NCBI GenBank assembly: GCA_027488055.1
Contig: JAIYCK010000266.1
Location: 1 to 7,155 of the forward strand
Reading direction: 5' to 3'
Source of the DNA: Flavobacteriales bacterium
GTDB taxonomy: Bacteria > Bacteroidota > Bacteroidia > Flavobacteriales_D > Sanyastnellaceae
DNA: 7,155 bases
The notes beneath the pieces are model-generated. The model saw only the letters and a program-made list of their open reading frames with translations, did no database searches and had not been told where the DNA came from. This document shows, one piece after another, positions 1 to 6,568 of the stretch. Within the stretch, counting starts at the first letter, position 1; each line of letters begins with the position of its first letter. Position numbers and translations under genes: made by a program.

Positions 1-779
1 CCGCCGCTGACCGTAAATTGATTGACGTGCACTTTGGGAACCAAACTATGTTTAGCTCCTGCCTCTAAAATACGCTGCATATCGTGATTGCTGAAGTAGT
101 TTTCTTCGCAAAACACATCAATGTAATCGGCCAAGCCTTGCGCACCGACTTCCGGAATCATTTCATCTATCAAGAGATTGATGTAAGCATCTTTATTCTC
201 CTTGTATTTAGCTGGAAACGCATGCGCACCCAAAAAAGTGGCCTTCACCCGTATAGCGTGCGCATCCCGAATGCGTCGAATGACACGCAGCATCTTCAAT
301 TCATTTTCGGTATCCAAGCCGTAACCGCTTTTGATTTCCACGGCACCAGTACCCATGAAGGTAAGCATATCCATTCGCTCCATGGCTGCCTCAAACAAAT
401 CGTCTTCTGACATGGCAGCAAGTTTCAATGCTGAATTTAAGATCCCACCTCCACGGGCTGCAATTTCTTGATAGCTCAAACCCTTGATACGATCCTCAAA
501 TTCAGCGGCACGCGACGACGCAAATACTGCGTGTGTATGTGAATCGCACCAGGTCGGAACGAGGTACTTTCCTTCAGCATCCAACACCTCCAAATCACGC
601 CAATCGGTGATCCCGGGCCAATCAATCATCGCACCCTGATCCACAATGATCCCATCCTCTACTGCCATCCAAGCGTCATTGATACAAGGTATTTCTGCCA
701 TTGCCGAGCCTTGGAGAATGGGATCGCCAATGGCGCTGGTACCCACTATTTGTCCGATATTCTTTATCAATAACTTCAT
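1..779 (-). CDS. hutI: Imidazolonepropionase (partial; C-terminus beyond left edge)
   Basis: HutI is a cytoplasmic amidohydrolase-superfamily metalloenzyme that hydrolyses 4-imidazolone-5-propionate to N-formimino-L-glutamate, the third step of histidine degradation. The visible part is 259 complete codons of an expected 400-420. The metal-binding HTH motif is at residues 81-83 in the context CDSHTHAVFASSR, followed by a conserved block with RIKGLSYQEIAARGGGIL (97-114), SGYGLD (151-156), GAHAF (184-188) and KVHVNQF (249-255). H81, H83, R90, Y153, H186 and H251 fall where the Bacillus subtilis enzyme has metal or substrate ligands (from memory of that structure). The last metal ligand, an Asp, would be past the edge. 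The ATG at 779-777 gives the usual family start MKLLIKNI. There is no close Shine-Dalgarno site. The gene diverges from the operon starting at 842. Other hut genes may lie to the left, which cannot be seen. Confidence 0.95.
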   Translation of the reverse strand, partial: MKLLIKNIGQIVGTSAIGDPILQGSAMAEIPCINDAWMAVEDGIIVDQGAMIDWPGITDWRDLEVLDAEGKYLVPTWCDSHTHAVFASSRAAEFEDRIKGLSYQEIAARGGGILNSALKLAAMSEDDLFEAAMERMDMLTFMGTGAVEIKSGYGLDTENELKMLRVIRRIRDAHAIRVKATFLGAHAFPAKYKENKDAYINLLIDEMIPEVGAQGLADYIDVFCEENYFSNHDMQRILEAGAKHSLVPKVHVNQFTVSG

Positions 780-796
780 TTCAGCAATATTCCTAA

Positions 797-804
797 TAAA
801 TTTG
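797..804 (+). promoter_or_regulatory. Candidate Bacteroidota -7 promoter box for the five-gene operon
   Basis: TAAATTTG is an exact match to the Bacteroidota primary-sigma -7 element TAnnTTTG. It lies 38 bp before the ATG at 842 in the spacer between divergent genes. Transcription would begin near 810-812, downstream of an in-frame ATG at 806, which argues that translation starts at 842 or 845. No convincing TTTG-like -33 element is visible about 20 bp upstream, so the call rests on the -7 box and its position. Confidence 0.5.
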
Positions 805-841
805 CTTGGATGCGCCGATTTTTACAACCAAAACAATCAAA

Positions 842-1618
842 ATGATGAACAACTTCCGTTGCACTTTGTGCCTGTTGGTTGGTGTCTTTGTTTGCCAACT
901 GACAAAGGCGCAATACATCGAGGCTGACAGTGCATATGTAGGAAGACGAAACAGCCTGATGTTGCTCGCCAATCCGATTGTTGCCTTCGCATTGCAAAGC
1001 AATGGATCGAATCTACAATACGGCCTAAGCTACAAAAGAGTGATGTCCAACACCCGTCGATTGAAATTGGCTATTGGACATGAGTTCGCCGATCTTTCTC
1101 CGAATCAATCCACATCCAATGGTCGCTATTTTCAGCAAAGCACCGACAGCACCATTGCGGTCACCGACGTCACAGAAACATATAACCGAACAACCATTCG
1201 GGGCGGTTTGGAGTGGAGCGAGTACCAGGCAAAAAACGCTATGTATTATGGAGTTGATCTTCAACTTGGAGTGCGCAAGCATCACTACGATGCGTATACC
1301 AATCATTTCAGCAAATTGGCTGTTGATTCGACTCAAATAAATCCCTTTGTATTCGCTAATGAGCCAGACTCCATTGTGGGCGTTTACGATTACAATAACC
1401 GGTATATTGATATTGGTGTCGCTATCCACATCGGTTATCGCATACACATCAAAGAAAAATGGGAAGTTAATCTCTCGTTTAGTCCGGAGTTCAACGTATA
1501 TTTTGCGGGCAAAAACACATGGAACCTTGATACACCTGCACCGCTGCAATATCTGCCTTCAAGCGGTTTTGAAATGCAATTGCGTTTATTATTGGTGGAT
1601 ATAGGTTATCGATTTTAA
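842..1618 (+). CDS. Predicted small outer-membrane beta-barrel protein, function unknown
   Basis: A 258-residue protein not assigned to a named family. The N-terminus (MMNNFRCTLCLLVGVFVCQ, then LTKAQ) is a typical Bacteroidota signal peptide with cleavage expected around residues 23-24. The mature part is rich in alternating polar/hydrophobic stretches such as NLQYGLSYKRV, RTTIRGGLEW, MYYGVDLQLGVRKH, YIDIGVAIHIGYRIHI and WEVNLSFSPEFNVYF. It ends in LRLLLVDIGYRF, with the terminal Phe typical of proteins assembled by the Bam machinery. This suggests a barrel of about 8-10 strands in the outer membrane; it is an inference from pattern and no fold was computed. I chose ATG 842 (845 is equally possible) over an in-frame ATG at 806, because the signal peptide begins here and the predicted transcription start lies after 806. 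It ends 9 bp before aroC, so it probably leads that operon. Confidence 0.8.
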   Translation: MMNNFRCTLCLLVGVFVCQLTKAQYIEADSAYVGRRNSLMLLANPIVAFALQSNGSNLQYGLSYKRVMSNTRRLKLAIGHEFADLSPNQSTSNGRYFQQSTDSTIAVTDVTETYNRTTIRGGLEWSEYQAKNAMYYGVDLQLGVRKHHYDAYTNHFSKLAVDSTQINPFVFANEPDSIVGVYDYNNRYIDIGVAIHIGYRIHIKEKWEVNLSFSPEFNVYFAGKNTWNLDTPAPLQYLPSSGFEMQLRLLLVDIGYRF

Positions 1619-1627
1619 AAATAAATT

Positions 1628-2665
1628 ATGGCTTCAAATTCTTTCGGCGAAGTGTTGCGACTTACCACCTTTGGTGAATCACATGGTCCCTCTATTGGCG
1701 GGGTGCTGGACGGCTTTCCTCCCGGCATCTTCATCGACACTGCATTTATTCAAAAAGAAATGGAGCGTCGCAAGCCAGGCCAAAGCGATCTGACAACATC
1801 GCGTGCTGAAGCGGACGAGGTACACATCTTGAGTGGCGTATTTGAGAATGTAAGCACCGGCGCGCCCATTGCGTTCCTCATACACAACCGCGATCAACGT
1901 TCAGAAGACTACACTGCATTGCAGCATGTTTACCGACCCGGTCATGCCGACGAGGTGTATGATCTTAAATATGGATTGCGAGATTATCGCGGCGGTGGAC
2001 GCTCATCGGCCCGTGAAACCGCGGTTCGGGTGGCCGCGGGCGCCTTTTGTAAATTGCTATTGCAAAAAGAAAATCTTATTCTATTTTCTTATGTGCATTC
2101 CATAGGCGATATACACCTCACTACACCACCGATGGAAGTTGATTCGATTCAAATCGAAACCAATGCCGTGCGATGTCCAGATCAGGTCAAAGCTTCGGAA
2201 ATGATTAAACAAATCGAATTAGCCAAAGCCAATAAAGACAGCCTTGGTGGTCAAATCATGACTGTCATAAAAAACGTCCCCATTGGACTCGGCGATCCCA
2301 TCTATCAAAAACTCAATGCACGTTTGGCATATGCTATGATGTCGATCAATGCCGTGCAAGGATTTGAAATGCATCGCGGCTTTGAGCGCACCGGCTGGAA
2401 TGGATCCGAAAATAACTTATTTGAAACAGGGATTTCAGCGGGGATTAGCAATGGTAAACCCATTGTATTCAATGTCGCTTTCAAGCCAACTTCTACCATT
2501 GCGCAACTACAAAAGGCCAAAAACACGGAAGGCGAAACCGTCACATTGGAAGCCGCCGGCAGACACGACCCTTGCGTATTGCCAAGGGCAGTTCCCATTG
2601 TCGAGGCCATGACCGCTCTCGTACTTGCTGATGCAATGCTCATGTCAAAAAGTCAAAGGATATGA
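1628..2665 (+). CDS. aroC: Chorismate synthase
   Basis: AroC catalyses the last shikimate-pathway step, converting 5-enolpyruvylshikimate-3-phosphate to chorismate with loss of phosphate, using reduced FMN. At 345 residues it is slightly shorter than the E. coli enzyme (361) and appears complete. Visible signatures are GESHG (16-20), DQRSEDY (89-95), RPGHAD (103-108), KYGLRDYRGGGRSSARETA (114-132), MSINAVQG (around 238-245) and RHDPCVLPRAVPIVEAM (312-328). The two invariant histidines used as general acids (H19 in GESHG and H106 in RPGH) are present. The start MASNSFGEVLRLTTFGESHG aligns directly with the E. coli N-terminus. It follows the barrel gene by 9 bp, and its TGA overlaps the next ATG (ATGA), suggesting translational coupling to the S4-domain gene. 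No regulatory leader is visible within this unit. Confidence 0.98.
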   Translation: MASNSFGEVLRLTTFGESHGPSIGGVLDGFPPGIFIDTAFIQKEMERRKPGQSDLTTSRAEADEVHILSGVFENVSTGAPIAFLIHNRDQRSEDYTALQHVYRPGHADEVYDLKYGLRDYRGGGRSSARETAVRVAAGAFCKLLLQKENLILFSYVHSIGDIHLTTPPMEVDSIQIETNAVRCPDQVKASEMIKQIELAKANKDSLGGQIMTVIKNVPIGLGDPIYQKLNARLAYAMMSINAVQGFEMHRGFERTGWNGSENNLFETGISAGISNGKPIVFNVAFKPTSTIAQLQKAKNTEGETVTLEAAGRHDPCVLPRAVPIVEAMTALVLADAMLMSKSQRI

Positions 2666-3057
2666 GAATAGACAAATACCTTTGGTGCATTCGTGTGGCA
2701 AAAACACGCAGCATTGCGGCAGATCATTGCAAGGCCGAAAAAGTACAAGTGAATAACGAGCTGATAAAAGCTTCGCGTGAGCTCAAGATCAACGATGTCA
2801 TCACCGTAAAAAAAGGGCCTATCTATTTTCGTTTTCAAGTATTGGGCATACCAGTGAGTCGCATTGGCGCTAAACTTGTCAGCACTTATGCGAAAGATGT
2901 AACCACTGAAGAAGAATTATTAAAACTCGAACGCATTCGCTTGCAGCAAACCTATGAGCGACCGCGCGGTTTGGGTCGTCCCACTAAAAGAGAACGACGG
3001 GTGTTGGATGATTTCATGGATGGAGAATTTGATGATTTAGACCAAATAGCGGAATGA
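2662..3057 (+). CDS. hslR: Hsp15-type S4-domain RNA-binding protein
   Basis: A 131-residue protein of the HslR/Hsp15 family; E. coli Hsp15 has 133 residues. In E. coli, Hsp15 binds 50S subunits that carry a nascent chain after abortive translation and helps recycle them; the same role here is inferred from family. The S4 fold spans roughly residues 1-60, opening with the hallmark MRIDKYLWCIRVAKTRSIA and continuing with KVQVNNELIKASRELKINDVI. The basic segment RPRGLGRPTKRERRVLDDF (100-118) matches the family's C-terminal region, and the tail after 116 is acidic. The ATG overlaps the aroC stop by 4 bp, and its own TGA overlaps the next ATG the same way. AAGGA stands only 1 bp before the start, too close for a normal Shine-Dalgarno site, so coupling to aroC translation is likely. 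Confidence 0.9.
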   Translation: MRIDKYLWCIRVAKTRSIAADHCKAEKVQVNNELIKASRELKINDVITVKKGPIYFRFQVLGIPVSRIGAKLVSTYAKDVTTEEELLKLERIRLQQTYERPRGLGRPTKRERRVLDDFMDGEFDDLDQIAE

Positions 3058-3491
3058 AAGTAAAACGCATCCAAGCCTCAGAAACACGCGCCTTGCGGCA
3101 TTTGGTGTTGTGGCCGCATCTCACTCATGAGCAAGATTGCACCATCGATATCGATGATCGAGCAGACGCTATGCACTATGGTGTCGTATTCGAGCATGAG
3201 ATCGTGGCCATCGGTTCCTTTTTTCAAATGAACACGCCTAAGTTAGAGGCGAACTTTCCTTATCGACTCAGAGCGATGGCAGTACATCCCGCTCATCGCG
3301 GTCGGCATGTTGGCCAAGCATTGATACATCAAGCTATTGCCGATTTGAAGCAACAAAATGTAGACGTGTTATGGTGCGACGCGCGCATTGGGGCCGTGCC
3401 GTTCTATGGCAGTCTGGGATTTGAGCTGCACCCAGAAGTATATCAAATCCCGCTCATCGGAGCGCATCAATTCATGTGGCTATCATTATAA
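3054..3491 (+). CDS. GNAT-family N-acetyltransferase
   Basis: A 145-residue single-domain GCN5-related acetyltransferase that would transfer an acetyl group from acetyl-CoA to an unknown amine. The acetyl-CoA-binding motif A is clear: strand YRLRAMAVHP (70-79) followed by the pyrophosphate loop RHVGQA (84-89), matching the [RQ]xxGx[GA] pattern, and the helix ALIHQAIADLKQ. Motif B includes LWCDAR (106-111) and AVPFYGSLGFEL (114-125), with Tyr118 in the position often used as general acid. The tail IPLIGAHQFMWLSL is common in cytoplasmic GNATs of this subtype. The substrate cannot be read from sequence. The ATG overlaps the preceding stop by 4 bp, and the TAA is separated from the next gene by only 3 bp, so it sits in the middle of the operon. 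Confidence 0.93.
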   Translation: MKVKRIQASETRALRHLVLWPHLTHEQDCTIDIDDRADAMHYGVVFEHEIVAIGSFFQMNTPKLEANFPYRLRAMAVHPAHRGRHVGQALIHQAIADLKQQNVDVLWCDARIGAVPFYGSLGFELHPEVYQIPLIGAHQFMWLSL

Positions 3492-3494
3492 AAA

Positions 3495-5642
3495 ATGAAT
3501 AAAATAACATTCATACTTTTTATTCTTTTCTACAATAGCCTATGTATTGCTCAGAAAATTAAAATCGGTATTCCGCCTGTTTATACCGTGGAAGTTGATA
3601 CCAGCGAATGGTCCATTTTGTTTCCCAAGCCATCGGCCTTGATGCTTTATAATGGTGGTATACCGCAGGAACTGACTCACAAAGAAACAGGGTTTATCGT
3701 TTCGTTGAAAGCCGGTTATCTCGTGGACCTTAAAAGCATTCAGTGGTTGAATAAAATGGTTGAGAAGGATCCATCAATCGCTTCATCTAAGGAAAATTCA
3801 ATCAATCGTGCCTTTCTCAACGATCCGATTGCGAGCCAGCGCGCTTTGCTGTGCGGGCGTGTAAAAGCGCTGCCCGAACAGTCCCTCCTCCCCTTTGAAG
3901 CCTATCAAAAAAGTGATGCGACATCGAACATAGCGAATAGTTTTTTTTGGATGTCTGATACCCATTACATACATATCTATTCACAACAAACACCCAATGA
4001 ATCGGAGCAAAAATGGCTCAAAGAAATCGTGGCTAGCGTGGGCACGATAAGCACTGCAGAGATGGATGCTATGGCCCAATATCCATTGGCATATCCCGAT
4101 ACATCCATAGTGGCAGCCAACCGCAAGCAACTACTTGGTCGGAGCCATAGCGAACTCGCCGAGCAACTTATGTTACCCGAAAATGAAAATCTCATCTTGA
4201 GCGATTTGGGCTTTCAATACACTTTTACAGCGATGCATCAATCGCTTCTGCGCTTTGTGGAACATGACATCAGCTTGGATGAGATCATTGCATTGCGCAC
4301 CAAATGGTATCCTGAAAATGTAAATCCATTTATAGCATATCATTTGCCTATGCAACGTAAGGATGTCTTGATGTCTCAGATTTATATGGAAAAAATCTTT
4401 GATGTATTTCCAACCACCGTTCATAAAATAGAACCCATTTATCCACCAACTGATGACAAAATCGAATACTACGAAGCATATAACGACAGTGTGTATTATC
4501 TGCTTCAATTGGACAATCGGAAAGCCCGATTATCATATCATTTAGATTCTCTGCGGATTGAGCATTGGATTTCAAAAGATGGCAAAACAGAACGAGAAAA
4601 GTATGAGACGAAACGCCATCGCAGTCCTGTCCGCATGGAACAACTGAAAGGAAACACCAATGATTTCACCTTGCGGACACCGGAAACGATTCGAAGTAAG
4701 AATGAAATTTTGCGCTCTTTTGACGCTCATTATTTCTATCGTCATTCATCAAGTACTGCTCACCTTTTTCCATTTCGCACACCGTCTAAAATATCGGCAT
4801 ATGAGTCCTTTGTGGTCTACGAAATCGATCACGAAGATCAAAAAATAATAGATCGATACTTTGCATCGAACGACACACTGCGCTACTACACCAAGGGAGA
4901 TATGCGCGATGAATCACCAGACATGATCATGTATCGCGGCGCCAAAAAAATGGAATACAAATCGCTTCCTCAAAAACGACTTTATGGAACATCGATTTTC
5001 ACTACGGATTTGAATCAAAATAAAGAATTGGAGTATTGGCAGTTTTATGTTTCCAATGGCGCAGTCATTCAAACAAATTTCTATGCCACCCATGAAGCGG
5101 ACGACAGCCTAAAAAAATATCAGAAGAGCGTTTTGAAGCTGCCTATTCTTAAAAAGCTGATCTCGACAAGCACCTCGACCGGCATCAACGACCATCAAAT
5201 GTTGTTTCTTTCCAATGAACAGTTTGAATCCGACTTGATCCAAGACATGGTCGCAGTGGCTGACTCAGATGCACTCAGCGAAGATCGCGCTGCACTTATG
5301 GAACGCGACACTACCGTATATCAATACCCGATGCGCGACGCCATTTTTATGCCCAGCGACCTTGAGGGCATGCTTTTCATGGAAGCGCAGTTGGGGAAAA
5401 CACCTTTCTCGCAATTGTCTACATTCACGCATTATAAAATTGGATTCATCATCGAAAAAGACGGTCGATTGACTCACTTGCATGTCCGTTGCATCGGAGG
5501 AAAACCAACCATGGCTGTTGAAAATAAACTTTTTGACATCGTACGAAAAATGCCCAATTGGAAGGCCGCCACATACGATGGCTATCCCGTTCGTTCATAT
5601 GGATCGCTCTATTTTGGATTGTATGTGAAGAATAAGAAATGA
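3495..5642 (+). CDS. Exported 715-residue protein with C-terminal TonB-like domain, function unknown
   Basis: The N-terminus MNKITFILFILFYNSLCIAQ is a signal peptide, with cleavage expected near residue 20. The last about 69 residues (647-715) look like a TonB C-terminal domain: GFIIEKDGRLTHLHV, then a helix ENKLFDIVRKMPNW with the typical PxW (687-689), then the strand pair KAATYDGYPVRSYGSLYFGLYV. The long part between is not recognised. Residues about 21-185 form an alpha/beta-like region that ends in an amphipathic helix (SEQKWLKEIVASV). The stretches near 322-345, 439-470 and 514-535 are Tyr-rich strands resembling the beta-hairpin repeats often paired with TonB_C in Bacteroidota, but without a clean repeat. 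There is no transmembrane anchor beyond the signal peptide and no Pro-rich linker, so it is not a classical TonB. It is the last gene of the operon, 3 bp after the acetyltransferase. A periplasmic location is inferred. Confidence 0.85.
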   Translation: MNKITFILFILFYNSLCIAQKIKIGIPPVYTVEVDTSEWSILFPKPSALMLYNGGIPQELTHKETGFIVSLKAGYLVDLKSIQWLNKMVEKDPSIASSKENSINRAFLNDPIASQRALLCGRVKALPEQSLLPFEAYQKSDATSNIANSFFWMSDTHYIHIYSQQTPNESEQKWLKEIVASVGTISTAEMDAMAQYPLAYPDTSIVAANRKQLLGRSHSELAEQLMLPENENLILSDLGFQYTFTAMHQSLLRFVEHDISLDEIIALRTKWYPENVNPFIAYHLPMQRKDVLMSQIYMEKIFDVFPTTVHKIEPIYPPTDDKIEYYEAYNDSVYYLLQLDNRKARLSYHLDSLRIEHWISKDGKTEREKYETKRHRSPVRMEQLKGNTNDFTLRTPETIRSKNEILRSFDAHYFYRHSSSTAHLFPFRTPSKISAYESFVVYEIDHEDQKIIDRYFASNDTLRYYTKGDMRDESPDMIMYRGAKKMEYKSLPQKRLYGTSIFTTDLNQNKELEYWQFYVSNGAVIQTNFYATHEADDSLKKYQKSVLKLPILKKLISTSTSTGINDHQMLFLSNEQFESDLIQDMVAVADSDALSEDRAALMERDTTVYQYPMRDAIFMPSDLEGMLFMEAQLGKTPFSQLSTFTHYKIGFIIEKDGRLTHLHVRCIGGKPTMAVENKLFDIVRKMPNWKAATYDGYPVRSYGSLYFGLYVKNKK

Positions 5643-5690
5643 CTACCACAATAGACCTCTAGCCCTGTCGAGACCTCCTACAATACACAA

Positions 5691-5725
5691 TTGAGATTCA
5701 TATTAGCCAATATTCTTCTCCTCAA
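5691..5725. terminator. Weak imperfect hairpin in the convergent spacer, possible bidirectional terminator
   Basis: The 84-bp spacer between the convergent genes contains an outer pair TTGAG (5691-5695) / CTCAA (5721-5725) and an inner pair ATATT (5700-5704) / AATAT (5709-5713) around a 4-nt loop. The stem is AT-rich and interrupted by unpaired bases, and no solid U-tract follows on either strand. The position suits a terminator for both genes, but the structure is weak and may be chance. Confidence 0.2.
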
Positions 5726-5726
5726 G

Positions 5727-6119
5727 TTATTGTTTGCGGGATGCATAAGCCTTTAGATCCTCCAAAGCAATTCTGCGATGCTTTTTCATTCGTGTGAACG
5801 GAATAGCGCCCGACTCCAATAGCATGACCAGATGCGGGCGTGACACATTGAGCATATCGGCCGCTTGTTGGGTAGTGACCTCGCATTTCGAATGCACCAA
5901 AGTGACCGATCGACCCTCAGCCACATGATTGATCATTTCTTTTAATAGAAAAAAAGATTTACGAGGAATCTCAATGGTACCATCAACGCCTGGCAATGTG
6001 ACCTGGACGCTTTGATTCGACCTTTTCTTAATGTATTGCGCAGATTGCGCTAGCGCTTCCAAAGAAGTAAGCGCAACTTGCTGCTCCCCTCTTTTAGCCT
6101 TTCTCACCCAAGATTTCAT
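5727..6119 (-). CDS. Excisionase/MerR-type HTH protein, probable solitary antitoxin
   Basis: A 130-residue cytoplasmic DNA-binding protein. Its C-terminal half carries a compact winged helix-turn-helix: VTTQQAADMLNVSRPHLVMLLESG (81-104), then the wing AIPFTRMKKHRRIALEDLKAY (105-125). The N-terminal half (about 35-70) has a short beta region and the helix KSFFLLKEMINHVAEG. This two-part layout matches the HTH antitoxins commonly encoded just upstream of PIN-domain ribonuclease toxins. Here the stop codon is followed after 84 bp by the convergent end of another gene, and no PIN toxin is present on either side. I chose ATG 6119 over a TTG at 6149 that would add ten residues, because the TTG lies inside a promoter-like TAAGTTTG box. 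A stand-alone transcription regulator is the alternative reading. Confidence 0.82.
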   Translation of the reverse strand: MKSWVRKAKRGEQQVALTSLEALAQSAQYIKKRSNQSVQVTLPGVDGTIEIPRKSFFLLKEMINHVAEGRSVTLVHSKCEVTTQQAADMLNVSRPHLVMLLESGAIPFTRMKKHRRIALEDLKAYASRKQ

Positions 6120-6146
6120 ACGAAGTTTACTATTTTCAATAGAATT

Positions 6147-6154
6147 CAAACTTA
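6147..6154 (-). promoter_or_regulatory. Candidate Bacteroidota -7 promoter box for the HTH gene
   Basis: Read on the minus strand this is TAAGTTTG, an exact match to TAnnTTTG, 27 bp before the ATG at 6119. Transcription would start near 6140, leaving a leader of about 20 nt. No clear -33 TTTG is seen at the usual spacing. The surroundings are very AT-rich, which raises the chance of a random match. Confidence 0.4.
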
Positions 6155-6366
6155 AGCCAAATAAATAAATTTAAATACTTGTTTGAAAACATTTTAACGT
6201 ATCATTATCAACAACCCAACAAACACACACAAGACTAATATCCAATATCATAAACCCCTATAACAGCCATGTTTCAGGAATTCTCGTACGCATTAACATT
6301 ACACTTTACTTTAAAATAACATTGCATTTTTGACTTTCTAGACAAAACCCTTTCACCAAACAAGAC

Positions 6367-6385
6367 AATTTTATTAATTAAAATT
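6367..6385. repeat. AT-rich inverted repeat, 7-bp arms
   Basis: AATTTTA (6367-6373) is followed by a 5-nt spacer and its exact reverse complement TAAAATT (6379-6385). It could be a dyad operator or part of a promoter, but arms made only of A and T are expected fairly often in sequence this AT-rich. Confidence 0.35.
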
Positions 6386-6405
6386 TCTAGTTAAAAAATA
6401 GCTCT

Positions 6406-6459
6406 ATGGCTCACCATCATCCGCTTCGACCTCACTCTTCGCTTGTGGGTGCTCATTGA
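6406..6459 (+). CDS. Possible His-rich leader peptide (17 aa), speculative
   Basis: An ATG at 6406 opens a 17-codon frame reading MAHHHPLRPHSSLVGAH, ending in TGA at 6457-6459. Five of 17 residues are His, including three in a row. The start is preceded by TTAAAAAATA, the kind of A-rich sequence Bacteroidota use for initiation. The frame ends 109 bp before the aminotransferase start, a spacing that would suit a leader peptide. Against this, I find no clear pair of competing hairpins and no U-tract terminator after it, and the downstream gene does not read as HisC. It may be chance. Confidence 0.15.
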   Translation: MAHHHPLRPHSSLVGAH

Positions 6460-6481
6460 TCCTAGAGCTCATTGATCATAG
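6451..6481. repeat. Tandem 15-bp direct repeat upstream of the aminotransferase gene
   Basis: GCTCATTGATCCTAG (6451-6465) and GCTCATTGATCATAG (6467-6481) match at 14 of 15 positions with a 16-bp period. The second copy contains the palindrome TGATCA. It lies 88-118 bp before the aminotransferase start codon. It could be a paired operator, a local duplication or a leftover of a repeat element; no protein is known to bind it. Confidence 0.6.
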
Positions 6482-6512
6482 CGATGGAGGCAAGAAAACT
6501 ACTCCTATGTAT

Positions 6513-6530
6513 TCTTGAAACCAATCAAGA
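6513..6530. repeat. Small inverted repeat in the aminotransferase leader
   Basis: TCTTGA (6513-6518) and TCAAGA (6525-6530) are exact reverse complements around a 6-nt loop, 39 bp before the aminotransferase ATG. It could form a short mRNA hairpin or a dyad site. Six-bp arms are short enough to occur by chance. Confidence 0.3.
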
Positions 6531-6568
6531 GTGCTTAACTTCGCCACCAAATAAAAGAATCTGTTCAT

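Larger units (their letters stand above)
6155..6568. other. Long AT-rich intergenic region between divergent genes
   Basis: No convincing gene is seen on either strand over 414 bp. Positions 6155-6400 are strongly AT-rich and probably hold promoters; CATTTTTG at 6325-6332 is a one-mismatch copy of the Bacteroidota -7 element on the plus strand. Positions 6400-6568 are less AT-rich and contain a short His-rich frame, a 15-bp tandem repeat and a small inverted repeat, each listed separately. No tRNA, CRISPR array or insertion-sequence end was recognised by eye. Confidence 0.7.

Noticed and set aside
84..410. Plus-strand open frame of 108 codons
   Set aside because: It is antisense to hutI, which reads through without interruption and carries conserved family motifs.
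1025..1549. Minus-strand open frame of 174 codons
   Set aside because: It is antisense to the beta-barrel gene, which has a signal peptide, a C-terminal Phe and operon spacing in its favour; the antisense product shows no domain.
3941..3948. Run of eight T inside the 715-residue gene, a possible phase-variation or slippage site
   Set aside because: The reading frame is intact through the run, and a single T8 tract in a moderately AT-rich coding region is not strong evidence of programmed slippage.
5653..5677. Short direct repeat AGACCTC (5653-5659 and 5671-5677) in the convergent spacer
   Set aside because: Seven bases repeated once is within chance expectation, and no structure or function is suggested.
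6399..6568. Possible tRNA or mobile-element remnant in the less AT-rich part of the intergenic region
   Set aside because: I could not find a cloverleaf, T-loop consensus, target-site duplication or terminal inverted repeats.
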